Source: Saccharomonospora glauca K62
GTDB taxonomy: Bacteria > Actinomycetota > Actinomycetes > Mycobacteriales > Pseudonocardiaceae
NCBI RefSeq assembly: GCF_000243395.2
Contig: NZ_CM001484.1
Coordinates: 3,156,524-3,220,523 of the forward strand
Direction: 5' to 3'
Length of the DNA stretch: 64,000 nucleotides
The stretch's first letter is position 1; every line of letters starts with the position of its first letter. Shown in pieces: positions 47,384 through 57,599 of the stretch. The translations under genes were made by a program, and so were the position numbers. The notes beneath the pieces are model-generated. The model saw nothing but the letters and a program-made list of their open reading frames with translations. It was not told where the DNA came from and made no database searches.

Positions 47384-48052
47384 ATGTTCACGCCCCTGAA
47401 CGCCCGACCGCCCGAACTGCGCCAGGCCGCGGTGGTGACCGCCGCCGTGATGCTCGTCGCCGCGACCGCGGTCATCACGATCCTGACCCGCCCGGAGACC
47501 GACATCGACCCGACGCCGACATTGCCCCTGGGCACGGAGAACTGGGCCTCTCGCACCATCACCGCCGAGAAGGCACCACCCGCCCGAGACGCCCTGCCCG
47601 CGTCCTCCCCGATACGGGTCGAGATTCCCTCGCTCGACGTCGATGTCGAGACGGTCGTCAGCCTCGATCGCACCCCGGCGGGAGTGATCGAAATACCCGG
47701 ACACGCCACCGCCGTGGGCTGGTTGGCCTCCGAACCCACTCCCGGCGAGCCCGGCGCTTCCGTCCTTCTCGGACACGCGTCCTTCGCCTACGAACGCGGC
47801 AGCTTCTACTCCCTGCACCTGCTTCGGCCGGGAGACACCGTACGGATCACCCGCACCGACGGCACGGTCGCCGTGTTCACGGTCTACCGCGTGGAGGAGG
47901 TGCCCGAGAAGTACGCGCTGGACTACGCCCTCCGCGCCACCGACGAACCCGAACTGCGGCTGCTGACCACCTCAAGCGAGCTCGATCCCCCGGCCGACAG
48001 CACGGCGGTGGTCGTGTCGGCTCGACTCACCGCGGCGCTCGACAAGGACTGA
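47384..48052 (+). CDS. Class F sortase homologue lacking the catalytic cysteine
   Basis: 222 residues. N-terminal anchor (about 14-35), disordered linker, then a sortase beta-barrel: IRVEIPSLDVDVETVV, VIEIPGHATAVGWL, SVLLGHASFAYERGSFYSLHLL (the conserved His in GHAS) and the FTVYRVEEVPE strand. At the place of the catalytic motif (TLITC in active enzymes) the DNA codes ELRLLTTSSELD, Thr-Thr-Ser-Ser with no Cys anywhere near. The conserved Arg may be in SARL. It can hardly be an active transpeptidase and may instead bind a partner in the wall. The ribosome-binding site is weak. Confidence 0.85.
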   Translation: MFTPLNARPPELRQAAVVTAAVMLVAATAVITILTRPETDIDPTPTLPLGTENWASRTITAEKAPPARDALPASSPIRVEIPSLDVDVETVVSLDRTPAGVIEIPGHATAVGWLASEPTPGEPGASVLLGHASFAYERGSFYSLHLLRPGDTVRITRTDGTVAVFTVYRVEEVPEKYALDYALRATDEPELRLLTTSSELDPPADSTAVVVSARLTAALDKD

Positions 48053-48062
48053 ACCGGCCCGC

Positions 48063-49730
48063 TCAGCCTTTCCGGCGACGCACCCACGTCCGCACGACGT
48101 CCTCCAGCACGGTCATCGGCAGGGCTCCCCCACCGAGCACGAGATCGTGGAAGTCGCGGATGTCGAACCGCTCCCCCAACGTCTGCTCCGCCTCGGAACG
48201 GAGGCGCTGGATCTCCAATCGGCCCACCATGTACGACAACGCCTGTCCCGGATAGGCGATGTAACGGTCGACCTCGGCGACGATCTCCACCTGAGCCATG
48301 GGCGTGTTGCGTTCGAGGAAGTCGATCGCCTGCTGCCTGGTCCAGCCCTTCGCGTGCAGCCCGGTGTCGACCACCAGCCGACCGGCACGCATCGAATCCG
48401 TGCTGAGCATCCCGAGCCGGGCGATGTCGTCGGAGTAGAGCCCCATCTCGTCCGCCAGCCGCTCGGAGTAGAGCCCCCAGCCCTCGGTGTAGGCGTTGAC
48501 GTCGCTGATCCTCCGCAGCAACGGCAGGTCGGTGAGGTTCATCGCCGTGCTGAGCTGGAAGTGGTGGCCCGGAATCGCCTCGTGGAACGCAGTCACCTCC
48601 GCCGTGTGCCGGAACCGCTCGGTCACCCGGTGCGTGTTCGCGAAGTACGTGCCGGGACGTGTCCCGTCGACGGAGGGCTGGAGGTAGTACGCGGCAGCGG
48701 CTCCCGGAGCCTCCGCCGCCGGAACCGGTTCGACCACCCACGGCTGCGGTGGAATGCGGCCGAACCACTTCGGCGCCTCCCGTTCCGCACGAGTGATGGC
48801 GGCTCGCGCGGTGTCGAGCAGCTCCTCGGCGCTGTTCCACCGCAGCGCCGGGTCGGTCCGCAACCTCGCGAAGATCTCGCCGAGGTCACCGGTGCCGAAG
48901 ACCCGCCGACCGACCTCCGCGTACTCCTCCGCCAGCCGGGCGATGCAGTCGAGGCCGGTGGCGTGCAACTCCTCGGGGTCGCGATCCGTCGTCGTGTGGA
49001 CCCGCGCCAGCGCCGCGTACACGGCATCGCCGTCGGGAAGATGGCACACCCCCGGACGGTCCTGCGGCCTCCCGTGGTCCAGCAGTTCCGACCGCAGCAC
49101 GTCTCGGTAACGGGCGAACGCGGGCCGCACCACGTCGGCCAGCAGCCGCTGGCGGCGGTCGGCGAACTCCGCGTCCGGCGCTTCCTGCCGACGAAGCGGG
49201 TCGTCGTCCGGAGCGGCGAGATACCGATCGAGGTGTTCGGCCGCGGCCCGGACCAGGTGTGCGACGGGCGTGCGTCCCGCGGCGATCCCCTCCCGGTGGC
49301 GTTCGGCCACCTGCTCCAGGTACGTCGGAATGGCCGCGAGTCGTTCGAGGTGGGCCCGACCCTGCGCGGAGTCGGCGATCCCCACCATGGGCAGGACCGT
49401 GAGCAGGTTCGAGGCGGGGCCCACGAAGAAGTCGGTGATCGTGAACTCGACCAGCCGGCTGTCGAGCCGCTCAAGACGCGACCGGGCCTGACTGATGATC
49501 ACCTCACGGGTCACCCGATCCGCGTCGGACAGCCCCTCGACGTCGAGGGCCCGCGCGCGGGCCAGAAGACGCTCCAACGCGGCCTTGTGCCGCGCCTCCG
49601 CGTCGGCCGTCACGTCCCCCAAGCCCGTCCGAGTCGAGTCGATCCCCGTGACCACGGGCCACAGGGGCTCGATGTCGAAGAACAGGTCGACGCACTCATC
49701 GGCGAGGTTGCTCACGGTCGTGGGCGTCAT
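48063..49730 (-). CDS. DUF885 family zinc metalloprotease-like protein
   Basis: 555 residues. Helical N-terminal two thirds, then the metal site FHEAIPGHHFQ (HExxxHH type) about residue 395, followed by YTEGWGLYSERLADEMG, which carries the third ligand Glu. No signal peptide, so cytoplasmic. The DUF885 family is related to M32/M3-like peptidases and includes lipoproteins of unknown substrate. Converges on the sortase-like gene (10 bases) and diverges from the repeat protein, 34 bases from its start. Confidence 0.9.
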   Translation of the reverse strand: MTPTTVSNLADECVDLFFDIEPLWPVVTGIDSTRTGLGDVTADAEARHKAALERLLARARALDVEGLSDADRVTREVIISQARSRLERLDSRLVEFTITDFFVGPASNLLTVLPMVGIADSAQGRAHLERLAAIPTYLEQVAERHREGIAAGRTPVAHLVRAAAEHLDRYLAAPDDDPLRRQEAPDAEFADRRQRLLADVVRPAFARYRDVLRSELLDHGRPQDRPGVCHLPDGDAVYAALARVHTTTDRDPEELHATGLDCIARLAEEYAEVGRRVFGTGDLGEIFARLRTDPALRWNSAEELLDTARAAITRAEREAPKWFGRIPPQPWVVEPVPAAEAPGAAAAYYLQPSVDGTRPGTYFANTHRVTERFRHTAEVTAFHEAIPGHHFQLSTAMNLTDLPLLRRISDVNAYTEGWGLYSERLADEMGLYSDDIARLGMLSTDSMRAGRLVVDTGLHAKGWTRQQAIDFLERNTPMAQVEIVAEVDRYIAYPGQALSYMVGRLEIQRLRSEAEQTLGERFDIRDFHDLVLGGGALPMTVLEDVVRTWVRRRKG

Positions 49731-49764
49731 GGACGCAGCTTACCGGCCGACTAGGCTCGTGATC

Positions 49765-50934
49765 GTGACCTGGACCGACCCTGTCGACGCACGCCTGCTC
49801 ACCGCTTTGGCGGAAGTGGGCAAGATGGCCGTACACGAGCTCGCCGCGAAAGTGGGGATGGACCCACGCGACGTCGCCTATCGCCTCGTCGGCCTGTCAG
49901 CACAGGGCCTTCCGTTGCTCGTCGGGGTGGAAAGCGACCCGGCCGGCCTGCGAGCCGCGCTCGCGGCGGGCTCTCCCCAACCTCACGTGCAGCACCCCGG
50001 CACGAACCAGCTCGCCGGACCTCCGAGCGGTCCCTATCCCGCCCAGAGCACCCCCAGCGGCCCCCACCAGGTGCACGGCACGCCCAGCGGGGTCTACCAC
50101 GTGCAGGGCACGCCCAGTGGACCGCACCACGTGCAGGGCACCCCCAGCGGGGCCTACCAGGTGCCCGGCACGCCGTCGGGCTCGTTCCCCGCGAGCGGAG
50201 GACACACCGCGCAGGGCACTCCCAGTGGGGCCTATCAGGTGCAGGGCACTCCCAGCGGAACGTATGCCGTCCACGGCACGCCCAGCGGGGCTCACCAGGT
50301 GCACGGCACCCCCAGCGGAACGTATCCGGGGGCACCCGCACCCGGACCGGCACCTCACCCGGCACCGCAACAGCAGGCCCCGCAACAGCAACCGACTCCG
50401 CTACCGCCGCCGGACCCGGTCATGAGCACCTGGGGGCCGCCGCAGAGCGCCCTGTGGGCGCGGGGAGACCAACCCCCCACGACGGGCGGCGCGCCGCCCG
50501 TGCCCAACACCCCCAAGCAGGGCCGCCCCGGCGACGTGTTGAACACCGTGGGGCTGGAGGGCGAGCAGCTGGCGGTGCAGTTGCTCGAAGTCCAGGACCC
50601 GGCCGACTACCTGTTCTCGGCGGCCGGTTACTCCCTGGAGGAGGGCGAGCGCGCGATCGTCGTCCACACCGAGATCACCAACAAGGGCACGATCCCATTC
50701 GCCTCCCTGCCGGACAACTACCTCGAACTACTCACCGCCGACGGCACCGCGATCGCCAAGGCACCGGTGTCGCTCACGTCGCGACCACCCCACAAGATCG
50801 GTGTCCGGCCGGGTGAGACGAGTGGCGGCCACACGGTGTACGTCGTGAACGAGTCGGTGCGGATCACCGCCGTGCGGTGGAGCCCCCGACCGGAGCCCGA
50901 CGAACGCAGCCTCACCTGGTCGCTGGAGGACTGA
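49765..50934 (+). CDS. Winged-helix protein with TPSG decapeptide repeats and C-terminal beta domain
   Basis: 389 residues from GTG 49765 (GTG 49759 possible); a TAGGCT seven bases upstream and no ribosome-binding site suggest a leaderless transcript. Residues 1-60 form an AsnC/Lrp-like winged helix (ARLLTALAEVGKMAVHELAAKVGMDPRDVAYRLVGL). Residues 96-189 are nine decapeptides TPSGxYxVxG. A Pro/Gln-rich linker follows, then a DUF4352-like beta domain (about 255-385: LAVQLLEVQDPADYLFSAAGY through VRITAVRWSP). This combination is unfamiliar to me. It may be a regulator whose effector part is a sticky, extended arm. Confidence 0.85.
   Translation: MTWTDPVDARLLTALAEVGKMAVHELAAKVGMDPRDVAYRLVGLSAQGLPLLVGVESDPAGLRAALAAGSPQPHVQHPGTNQLAGPPSGPYPAQSTPSGPHQVHGTPSGVYHVQGTPSGPHHVQGTPSGAYQVPGTPSGSFPASGGHTAQGTPSGAYQVQGTPSGTYAVHGTPSGAHQVHGTPSGTYPGAPAPGPAPHPAPQQQAPQQQPTPLPPPDPVMSTWGPPQSALWARGDQPPTTGGAPPVPNTPKQGRPGDVLNTVGLEGEQLAVQLLEVQDPADYLFSAAGYSLEEGERAIVVHTEITNKGTIPFASLPDNYLELLTADGTAIAKAPVSLTSRPPHKIGVRPGETSGGHTVYVVNESVRITAVRWSPRPEPDERSLTWSLED
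50050..50331 (+). repeat. Nine-unit TPSG coding repeat
   Basis: In-frame tandem repeat of 30-base units within the winged-helix gene, each coding TPSG followed by mostly His/Tyr-x-Val-x-Gly. One unit (from 50170) is 48 bases. The DNA units are similar but not identical, so the repeat is under protein-level constraint. It is not a CRISPR array. Confidence 0.9.
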
Positions 50935-50994
50935 CACGGCCTTCGCCGCCCGCGCACCGACCCCGGGACACCGACCACGCCGCGGTGGCCGGGA

Positions 50995-51921
50995 TCAGGA
51001 CTCGGCGCGCAGGATGTCGAGGGCGCTCGCGAGGTCGGCCGGATACTCACTGGTGAATTCGACCCACCGGCCGTCGGCGGGGTGGGCGAAGCCCAGTGTC
51101 CGCGCGTGCAGCCACTGCCGGCTCAGCCCGAGCTTGCGGGCGAGCACGGGATCGGCGCCGTAGGTGAGGTCACCGACACACGGGTGACGCATCGCGGAGA
51201 AGTGGACGCGGATCTGGTGGGTGCGCCCCGTCTCCAACCGGACGTCCACCAGGGACGCGGCGCGAAAGGCCTCGGTCACCTCGTAGTGCGTCACCGACGG
51301 CCGCCCTCCCGCCACGACCGCGAACTTGTAGTCGTGTCGCGGATGACGGTCGATGGGCGCGTCGATCGTGCCTCGGGTCGGGTCCGGATGCCCCTGCACG
51401 AGCGCGTGGTAGCCCTTCTTCACGGTGCGTTCCTTGAACGCCCGCTTCAGCACCGAGTACGCGTGCTCGCTCTTGGCGACCACCATCACGCCCGTCGTGC
51501 CCGCGTCGAGCCGGTGCACCACCCCCTGGCGTTCGGCGGCCCCGGAGGTGGAGATCCGCAGTCCCGCCGCGGCCAGACCGCCGACCACGGTCGGCCCCGT
51601 CCAGCCGGGGCTGGGGTGAACGGCGACCCCCACGGGCTTGTCCACCACCACGATGTCGTCGTCCTCGTGGAGGATGTGCAGCCCCTCGACGGGTTCGGCG
51701 ACGACCTCCACCGGCGCGGCCGGCTCGGGCAGGGTCACCTCCAGCAACCCGCCCGCGACGAGCCGATCCGACTTGCCCGCCGGCTTGCCGTCGAGCAGGA
51801 CCTCGCCCGAAGCCGCGAGCTCGGCGACGACGGTTCGCGACAGCCCCAACAGCTTGGCGAGCCCCGCGTCGACCCGCATCCCGTCCAGCCCGTCCGGCAC
51901 GGGCAACATGCGACTGCTCAC
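50995..51921 (-). CDS. RluA/RluD-family pseudouridine synthase
   Basis: 308 residues. N-terminal S4 RNA-binding domain ([29 protein letters not shown]), then the RluA catalytic domain with [15 protein letters not shown] (catalytic Asp) and the [20 protein letters not shown] block. It isomerises uridines in 23S rRNA (RluD type) or a related RNA. It overlaps lspA upstream by four bases (ATGA), a pairing conserved in actinobacteria and firmicutes. Confidence 0.94.
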   Translation of the reverse strand: MSSRMLPVPDGLDGMRVDAGLAKLLGLSRTVVAELAASGEVLLDGKPAGKSDRLVAGGLLEVTLPEPAAPVEVVAEPVEGLHILHEDDDIVVVDKPVGVAVHPSPGWTGPTVVGGLAAAGLRISTSGAAERQGVVHRLDAGTTGVMVVAKSEHAYSVLKRAFKERTVKKGYHALVQGHPDPTRGTIDAPIDRHPRHDYKFAVVAGGRPSVTHYEVTEAFRAASLVDVRLETGRTHQIRVHFSAMRHPCVGDLTYGADPVLARKLGLSRQWLHARTLGFAHPADGRWVEFTSEYPADLASALDILRAES

Positions 51922-52556
51922 GCCTCCGGCCGCTCCTCGTCCTCGGTGTCCGACTCCTCGTTCTCCTTCGCCCGCCGTCCCCGTGGGATCACGGTCCCGT
52001 CGTAGTCCCGCCCCAACAGGGTGAGCAGCACGATGAGGACCGCGCCGATCGTGATGGCCGAATCCGCCGCGTTGAACACGGGAAAGAACTCGCCGTTCGG
52101 CCCGAACACCGAGATGAAGTCCACCACGTGTCCCTGGAACACGGCGGGCGCCCGGAAGATTCGGTCGGTGAGGTTACCGAGCGCCCCGGCGAGCACGAGC
52201 CCGAGCCCGATCGCCCATCCCGTTGAACGGAGACGACGCGCGAACCACACGATACCGACCACGACGGCCACGGCGATGACCGTGAGGAGCCACGTCCCTC
52301 CGATGTCCATGCCGAACGCCGCGTACGGGTTCCGCAGCAGCTGGAGGTACACCGCGCCCCCCAGCAGCCGGACCGGCTCCTCACCCTCCAGGGTCTCCGT
52401 GACGACCACCTTGGTCACCACGTCGACGGCGTAGGCGAGCACCGCGACGAGGATCAGCACCCCCACCGTGCGCCGCCGACTCGGGGCGGTCCGCCGCGGC
52501 TCCTCGGTATCCGAGGGGTCAGGTTGTTGCTCGGTGTTCACCGGTTCATTGTCCAC
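51918..52556 (-). CDS. lspA: Lipoprotein signal peptidase
   Basis: 212 residues. A disordered head of about 30 residues, then four membrane helices. Catalytic aspartates are in [10 protein letters not shown] and [12 protein letters not shown], as in signal peptidase [11 protein letters not shown] corresponds to the conserved NxGAAFG segment. It cleaves prolipoproteins before the lipidated Cys. Translationally coupled to the pseudouridine synthase gene that follows. Confidence 0.95.
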   Translation of the reverse strand: MDNEPVNTEQQPDPSDTEEPRRTAPSRRRTVGVLILVAVLAYAVDVVTKVVVTETLEGEEPVRLLGGAVYLQLLRNPYAAFGMDIGGTWLLTVIAVAVVVGIVWFARRLRSTGWAIGLGLVLAGALGNLTDRIFRAPAVFQGHVVDFISVFGPNGEFFPVFNAADSAITIGAVLIVLLTLLGRDYDGTVIPRGRRAKENEESDTEDEERPEA

Positions 52557-52617
52557 GTCGCCCGTCGGCTCCGGTCACGCAGCCGTCCCGGACGACGGTC
52601 GGCCCTCCGCGACGGCC

Positions 52618-54096
52618 TCAATCCCCGGTCTCCCCCCTCCACCGCGCGATGGGTCCCGCCCTGCCGACGGCGCGCAGCCTGCGCTCGGTGGCGTTGCGGG
52701 CGGCCTCGGTGGTGACGACGAGGAGCTGGTCGTCCTCCTGCAGCCGGGTCGTCGACTCCGGGGTGAAGCCCGTGCCGCGACGCACCACCAGGCTCACGCT
52801 CGCCCCTCGTGGCAGCCGCAACTCGGCCAGGTACACGCCGTGCAACCGGGACCCCTTCGGGATCCGCACCTGGAGCAGCACCGCGCCGAGCTCGTCCAGC
52901 GGCGCCGCATCGATGCCGACCTCCCGAGGCTCCGCGAGGGAGGCCACCCCGAGTGCCTTGGCCAACGGCGTCATGAACGCCGTCTGCAGCAGCGTGTACA
53001 CGATGACGATCACGAACACGGCGTCCACCAACAACTGCGCACCCGGAAGGTCCGCGGCGAGCGGAATGGTCGCGAGCACGATCGGCACCGCCCCTCGCAG
53101 CCCCGCCCACGACAAGAACACCTGCTCCCGCCAGGGGACCCGGAACGGCGTCGTGGACAGCACCACGGCGAGCGGCCGCGCGACCAGCACGGCCACGAGC
53201 CCCGCCACCAGACCGGGAACGACGGCGTCGGGCAGCCTGCTCGGTGAGGAGAACAACCCCAGCAGCACGAACACCCCGATCTGCGCTATCCAGCCCAGCC
53301 CCTCCGCGAACGACAGGGTGTTGGACCGGTGGGGCAGCCGGGAGTTTCCCAGGACGAGACCGGCCAGGAAGGTCGCGAGCAGCCCGGAGGCGTTCGCCAA
53401 CTGCGCGCCCGAGTACGCGAGCACGCACATCGCCACGGTCGCCAGCGGATAGAGCCCGGTGGCCGGCAGCGCGATCCGGCGCAACAGCCATCCGCCCGCC
53501 ACCCCGAAGGCCAGCCCGACCACCGCTCCGATCCCGAGCTGGTAGAGCAGTCGCAGCGGCAGGTTCCAGTCCACGGAGACGCCGGCGGTCAGCAACACCA
53601 CCGCGATGTAGCTCGGCGCGTCGTTGAGCCCCGACTCCAACTCCACGACACCGGACAGCCGTCGTCCGATGCCCGAGGAACGCAGCACCGAGAACACGGC
53701 CGCCGCGTCGGTGGACGACAACACGGCGCCCCACAGCAGCGCCGTCCGCCATTCGAGGTCCAACAGCCAGTGCAGGGCCGCCCCGGTGACCACGACCGTC
53801 ACCACGACGGCCACCACCGACAACACGATGCTGGGACCGAGCCCCGGCCGCACGGCCGACCACTGGGTGGTCAGCCCGCCCTCGACCAGAATCATCACCA
53901 GCGCCGCGATGCCGAGGCTCTGCATGACGGTGGCGTTCTCGAACTGAACGCCGAGGCCGGCCTCCCCGAGCAGGACACCGATGCCCAAGTAGATCAACAG
54001 CGACGGGACACCGAGCCGGATGGAGAACCGAACGGCGAACACCGAGGCGAGCAGAACGATCGCACCCGCGCCGAGCACGACGGGCAGATCGTTCAT
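52618..54096 (-). CDS. K+/H+ antiporter, CPA1 type with RCK_C domain
   Basis: 492 residues from ATG 54096 behind GAGGTGCC. About twelve membrane helices with the ion-binding region SSTDAAAVFSVLRSSG and ESGLNDAPSYIAVVLL (Asp-Ala/Asn-Asp core). WAGLRGAVPIVLATIPL is a hallmark of NhaP2/CvrA antiporters. The cytoplasmic C-terminus (about 405-490) is a TrkA_C/RCK_C regulatory domain (LLQVRIPKGSRLHGVYLAEL). It would expel K+ (or Na+) and help ion balance under salt stress, which fits the betaine operon in this genome. Confidence 0.92.
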   Translation of the reverse strand: MNDLPVVLGAGAIVLLASVFAVRFSIRLGVPSLLIYLGIGVLLGEAGLGVQFENATVMQSLGIAALVMILVEGGLTTQWSAVRPGLGPSIVLSVVAVVVTVVVTGAALHWLLDLEWRTALLWGAVLSSTDAAAVFSVLRSSGIGRRLSGVVELESGLNDAPSYIAVVLLTAGVSVDWNLPLRLLYQLGIGAVVGLAFGVAGGWLLRRIALPATGLYPLATVAMCVLAYSGAQLANASGLLATFLAGLVLGNSRLPHRSNTLSFAEGLGWIAQIGVFVLLGLFSSPSRLPDAVVPGLVAGLVAVLVARPLAVVLSTTPFRVPWREQVFLSWAGLRGAVPIVLATIPLAADLPGAQLLVDAVFVIVIVYTLLQTAFMTPLAKALGVASLAEPREVGIDAAPLDELGAVLLQVRIPKGSRLHGVYLAELRLPRGASVSLVVRRGTGFTPESTTRLQEDDQLLVVTTEAARNATERRLRAVGRAGPIARWRGETGD

Positions 54097-54106
54097 GGCA
54101 CCTCGC

Positions 54107-54406
54107 TCAGCCTGGGCCGTGTGCCTCCACACGGGACTCCAACAGCTCGGCGACCCGCTCCGCGACGCCCTCCACGTCCGGGAACTCCACGAGCTTGTCG
54201 CGGGACCGCTGTCCCCTCACGACGGTCACGTCGCGTGCCCGCAGTCCGAACGCGGCGGCCAGCACCCGGCACACCGCGGTGTTCGCCTTGCCGTCGACGG
54301 CGGGCGCCCGGACGGAGACCACGAGGGCCTCCCCGAGCGCCCCGTCCCATCGTCCGCCGACACCGTCACGCTTCGCTCCGGCCTTCACCCGGACGGCGAC
54401 CCGCAT
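54107..54406 (-). CDS. DUF167 (YggU) family protein
   Basis: 99 residues: VAVRVKAGAKRDGVGG then VVSVRAPAVDGKANTAVCRVLAAAFGL and VTVVRGQRSRDKLVEF, the full DUF167 signature. Small, basic, soluble. The function is unknown across bacteria. It lies ten bases from both ileS and the antiporter gene, so it is surely co-transcribed. Confidence 0.93.
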   Translation of the reverse strand: MRVAVRVKAGAKRDGVGGRWDGALGEALVVSVRAPAVDGKANTAVCRVLAAAFGLRARDVTVVRGQRSRDKLVEFPDVEGVAERVAELLESRVEAHGPG

Positions 54407-54416
54407 GGCGGCGCTG

Positions 54417-57400
54417 TCAGGCGTTCGTGGTCACCGAGACGGTGACCCGCGCGCCATCGCCGACCGTGCCCGAGAACCCCTCCGCCACGGGGGCGAACCG
54501 CACGGCCGTGGCCAGGGTCTCGGAGGCGAGGAACGCCTCGTGTTCCTTCGCGGCGGCCGTGACCTCCTCCGGCGCGTCGACGGTGAGGGTGATCCGGTCG
54601 GACACGGCCAGCCCCGCGTCGCGCCGCGCCTGCTGCACCACGCGCACCAGGTCACGGGCCACACCCTCGCGCGCCAGGTCGTCGGTCACCTCGGTGTCGA
54701 GCAGCACCAGGCCGGTGCCACCCGGCAGCTCGGCCGCCGCGCCGGAGTCCTTGGCCACGAGACGCCGCTCGTACTCGCCCTCACGGAGCTCGATCCCGGC
54801 GGCCACCACGGTGCCGTCGGCGGTGGTGGTCCAATCGCCCGCCTTCACGGCCTTGATGACCTTCTGCACGTCCCGGCCCAGCCTCGGCCCCGCGACCCGC
54901 GCGTTGACCGCGACCTCGAACCCGCCGTAGGCGGCCACGTCGGTGGTGAACTCGACCGCCTTGACGTTGACCTCGTCACGGATGATGTCGGCGAACGGCC
55001 GCAACGTGTCGGCGTGCTCCGTCGCCACGAGTAGCTTCGCCAGCGGCAACCGGACTCGCAGCTTGTTCGCCTTGCGCAGCGACAACGCCGACGAGCACAC
55101 CTGCCGCACGTGGTCCATGGCCGTCACCAACGCGGGGTCGGCGGGAAGCTCGTCCACCAGCGGCCAGTCGGTGAGGTGCACCGACCGTCCTCCGGTCAAC
55201 CCGCGCCACACCACCTCGGTGGTCAACGGCAGCAGCGGAGCGAGCGTGCGGCACACCACCTCCAGCACGGTGTGCAGCGTGTCGATGGCGTCGCGGTCGC
55301 CCTCCCAGAACCGGTCCCGCGAACGACGCACGTACCAGTTGGTCAGCACTTCCAGGAAGTCCCGCACCGTGGAGCACGCGCCCGCGATGTCGTAGTCGTC
55401 GAGGGCGTTGCCGACGTCGGTGACCAGCTCGTGGGTCTTCGCGAGCAGGTAGCGGTCGAGCACGTGCCGCGAATCCGTTCGCACCGTGCCCGAGACGCCT
55501 TCCGCGCCGGCGTACAGCGCCAGGAAGTAGTACGAGTTCCACAGCGGCAGCACGGCCTGGCGCACGGAGTCGCGGATGCCCTTGTCGGTGACGATCAGGT
55601 TGCCGCCGCGCAGGATCGGGCTCGACATGAGGTACCAGCGCATGGCGTCGGAGCCGTCACGCTCGAACACCTCGTTGACGTCCGGGTAGTTCCGCAACGA
55701 CTTCGACATCTTCTGGCCGTCGGAGCCGAGGACGATGCCGTGCGACACGCACGTGCGGAACGCCGGACGGTCGAACAACGCCGTCGCCAACACGTGCAGG
55801 GTGTAGAACCAGCCGCGCGTCTGCCCGATGTACTCGACGATGAAGTCGCCGGGGTAGTGGTGCTCGAACCACTCGGCGTTCTCGAACGGGTAGTGCACCT
55901 GCGCGTAGGGCATCGACCCGGAGTCGAACCACACGTCCAGCACGTCCGGCACCCGGCGCATGGTCGACTTGCCGGTCGGGTCGTCGGGGTTCGGTCGGGT
56001 CAGGGCATCGATGTGCGGCCGGTGCAGGTCGGTGGGCCGCACCCCGAAGTCGCGCTCCAACTCGTCGAGCGAGCCGTAGACGTCCACGCGCGGGTAGTTG
56101 GGGTCGTCCGACACCCACACCGGGATCGGCGTCCCCCAGTACCGGTTGCGTGAGATCGACCAGTCGCGGGCGTTCTCCAGCCACTTGCCGAACTGACCGT
56201 CCTTGACGTGTTCGGGGTACCACGTGATCTGCTGGTTCAGCTCGACCATGCGGTCCTTGAACTTCGTCACCGCCACGAACCACGACGAGACGGCGCGGTA
56301 GATGAGCGGGTTCCGGCACCGCCAGCAGTGCGGGTACGAGTGCTCGTAGGTCTCGTGGCGCAGCAGGATCGCACCCTGCTTGCCCGCCGCGCCCGTGCCG
56401 TTCTTCAGGTCCCGGATGATGTTGGCGTTCGCGTCGAAGACGTTCTGGCCCTCGTAGTCCGGCACCTGCGAGTCGAAACGCCCCTTCGAGTCCACCGGCG
56501 TGACCGGCGTGATGCCCGCGGCGTCGGTGACGGCCTTGTCCTCCTCACCGTAGGCGGGCGCGATGTGGACGATGCCGGTGCCGTCGTCGGTGGTCACGTA
56601 GTCCGCGGCCAGCACGCGGTGCGCGTTCTCATGGCCCACGAAGTACGGGAACGGCGGCGCGTACCGGGTGCCGAGCAGGTCGGTGCCCTTGTACCGGGCC
56701 ACCACCTCGGGCTCCTCCCCGAGTTCCCTGGCGTAGGCGGCCACCCGCGCCTCGGCCAGCACGAACCGCTTGCCGTCGTCCGTGCGCACCACCACGTAGT
56801 CGACCTCGGGGTGGACCGCCGTGGCGAGGTTCGACGGAAGCGTCCACGGGGTCGTGGTCCAGATCAGCAGGTAGGCGCCGTTGAGCTCGGCGAGCGCACC
56901 GTCGTTGCCCTCGACCCGGTAGCCGACGGTGACGGCCGGGTCCTGCCTGCGCTTGTAGACATCGTCGTCCATCCGCAGCTCGTGGTTCGACAACGGCGTC
57001 TCGTCGCGCCAGCAGTACGGCAGGACTCGGTACCCCTCGTACACCAGGCCCTTGTCCCACAGCCGCTTGAACGCCCAGATCACCGACTCCATGTAGGTGA
57101 TGTCGAGCGTCTTGTAGTCGTTGTCGAAGTCCACCCAGCGGGCCTGGCGGGTGACGTAGTCCCGCCACTCCTTCGTGTACCGCAGCACCGAGTCCCGGCA
57201 CGCCTGGTTGAACTCGGCGATGCCCATGTCGTCGATCTGCGACTTGTCGGTGATCCCGAGCTGGCGTTCGGCCTCCAGCTCGGCGGGCAGCCCGTGGGTG
57301 TCCCAACCGAATCGGCGCTCGACGCGCTTGCCGCGCATAGTCTGGTAGCGCGGGATGATGTCCTTGACGTAACCCGTGAGCAGGTGACCGTAGTGCGGCA

Positions 57401-57599
57401 GACCGTTGGCGAAGGGCGGGCCGTCGTAGAAGACGTACTCGTTGCTGCCGTTGGTACCGGCCTCACGAGCCTCGACGGTCGCGGCGAAGGTCCGGTCGGC
57501 CTCCCAGTAGGCCAGGACCTCCTTCTCCAACGCGGGAAACGACGGTTGGGCAGGAACCCGGTCGGCGGGCTGGTCGCCGAAGGACGCCTTCGGATACAT
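54417..57599 (-). CDS. ileS: Isoleucyl-tRNA synthetase, type 2 (eukaryote-like)
   Basis: 1060 residues. HIGH motif as HYGHLLTG (about 68-75), the KMSKS motif in [13 protein letters not shown] (about 600), the editing domain between them ([26 protein letters not shown]) and the anticodon-binding domain with long C-terminal part. Length and blocks such as [11 protein letters not shown] fit the type 2 enzyme, the form generally less sensitive to mupirocin. ATG 57599 has GGAGGAG about ten bases upstream, in a leader carrying a T-box. First gene of the run ileS, DUF167, antiporter, lspA, rluD-like. Confidence 0.97.
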   Translation of the reverse strand: MYPKASFGDQPADRVPAQPSFPALEKEVLAYWEADRTFAATVEAREAGTNGSNEYVFYDGPPFANGLPHYGHLLTGYVKDIIPRYQTMRGKRVERRFGWDTHGLPAELEAERQLGITDKSQIDDMGIAEFNQACRDSVLRYTKEWRDYVTRQARWVDFDNDYKTLDITYMESVIWAFKRLWDKGLVYEGYRVLPYCWRDETPLSNHELRMDDDVYKRRQDPAVTVGYRVEGNDGALAELNGAYLLIWTTTPWTLPSNLATAVHPEVDYVVVRTDDGKRFVLAEARVAAYARELGEEPEVVARYKGTDLLGTRYAPPFPYFVGHENAHRVLAADYVTTDDGTGIVHIAPAYGEEDKAVTDAAGITPVTPVDSKGRFDSQVPDYEGQNVFDANANIIRDLKNGTGAAGKQGAILLRHETYEHSYPHCWRCRNPLIYRAVSSWFVAVTKFKDRMVELNQQITWYPEHVKDGQFGKWLENARDWSISRNRYWGTPIPVWVSDDPNYPRVDVYGSLDELERDFGVRPTDLHRPHIDALTRPNPDDPTGKSTMRRVPDVLDVWFDSGSMPYAQVHYPFENAEWFEHHYPGDFIVEYIGQTRGWFYTLHVLATALFDRPAFRTCVSHGIVLGSDGQKMSKSLRNYPDVNEVFERDGSDAMRWYLMSSPILRGGNLIVTDKGIRDSVRQAVLPLWNSYYFLALYAGAEGVSGTVRTDSRHVLDRYLLAKTHELVTDVGNALDDYDIAGACSTVRDFLEVLTNWYVRRSRDRFWEGDRDAIDTLHTVLEVVCRTLAPLLPLTTEVVWRGLTGGRSVHLTDWPLVDELPADPALVTAMDHVRQVCSSALSLRKANKLRVRLPLAKLLVATEHADTLRPFADIIRDEVNVKAVEFTTDVAAYGGFEVAVNARVAGPRLGRDVQKVIKAVKAGDWTTTADGTVVAAGIELREGEYERRLVAKDSGAAAELPGGTGLVLLDTEVTDDLAREGVARDLVRVVQQARRDAGLAVSDRITLTVDAPEEVTAAAKEHEAFLASETLATAVRFAPVAEGFSGTVGDGARVTVSVTTNA

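Noticed and set aside
50050-50331. Tandem repeat considered as CRISPR array
   Set aside because: The units are adjacent, in frame and coding; there are no spacers.
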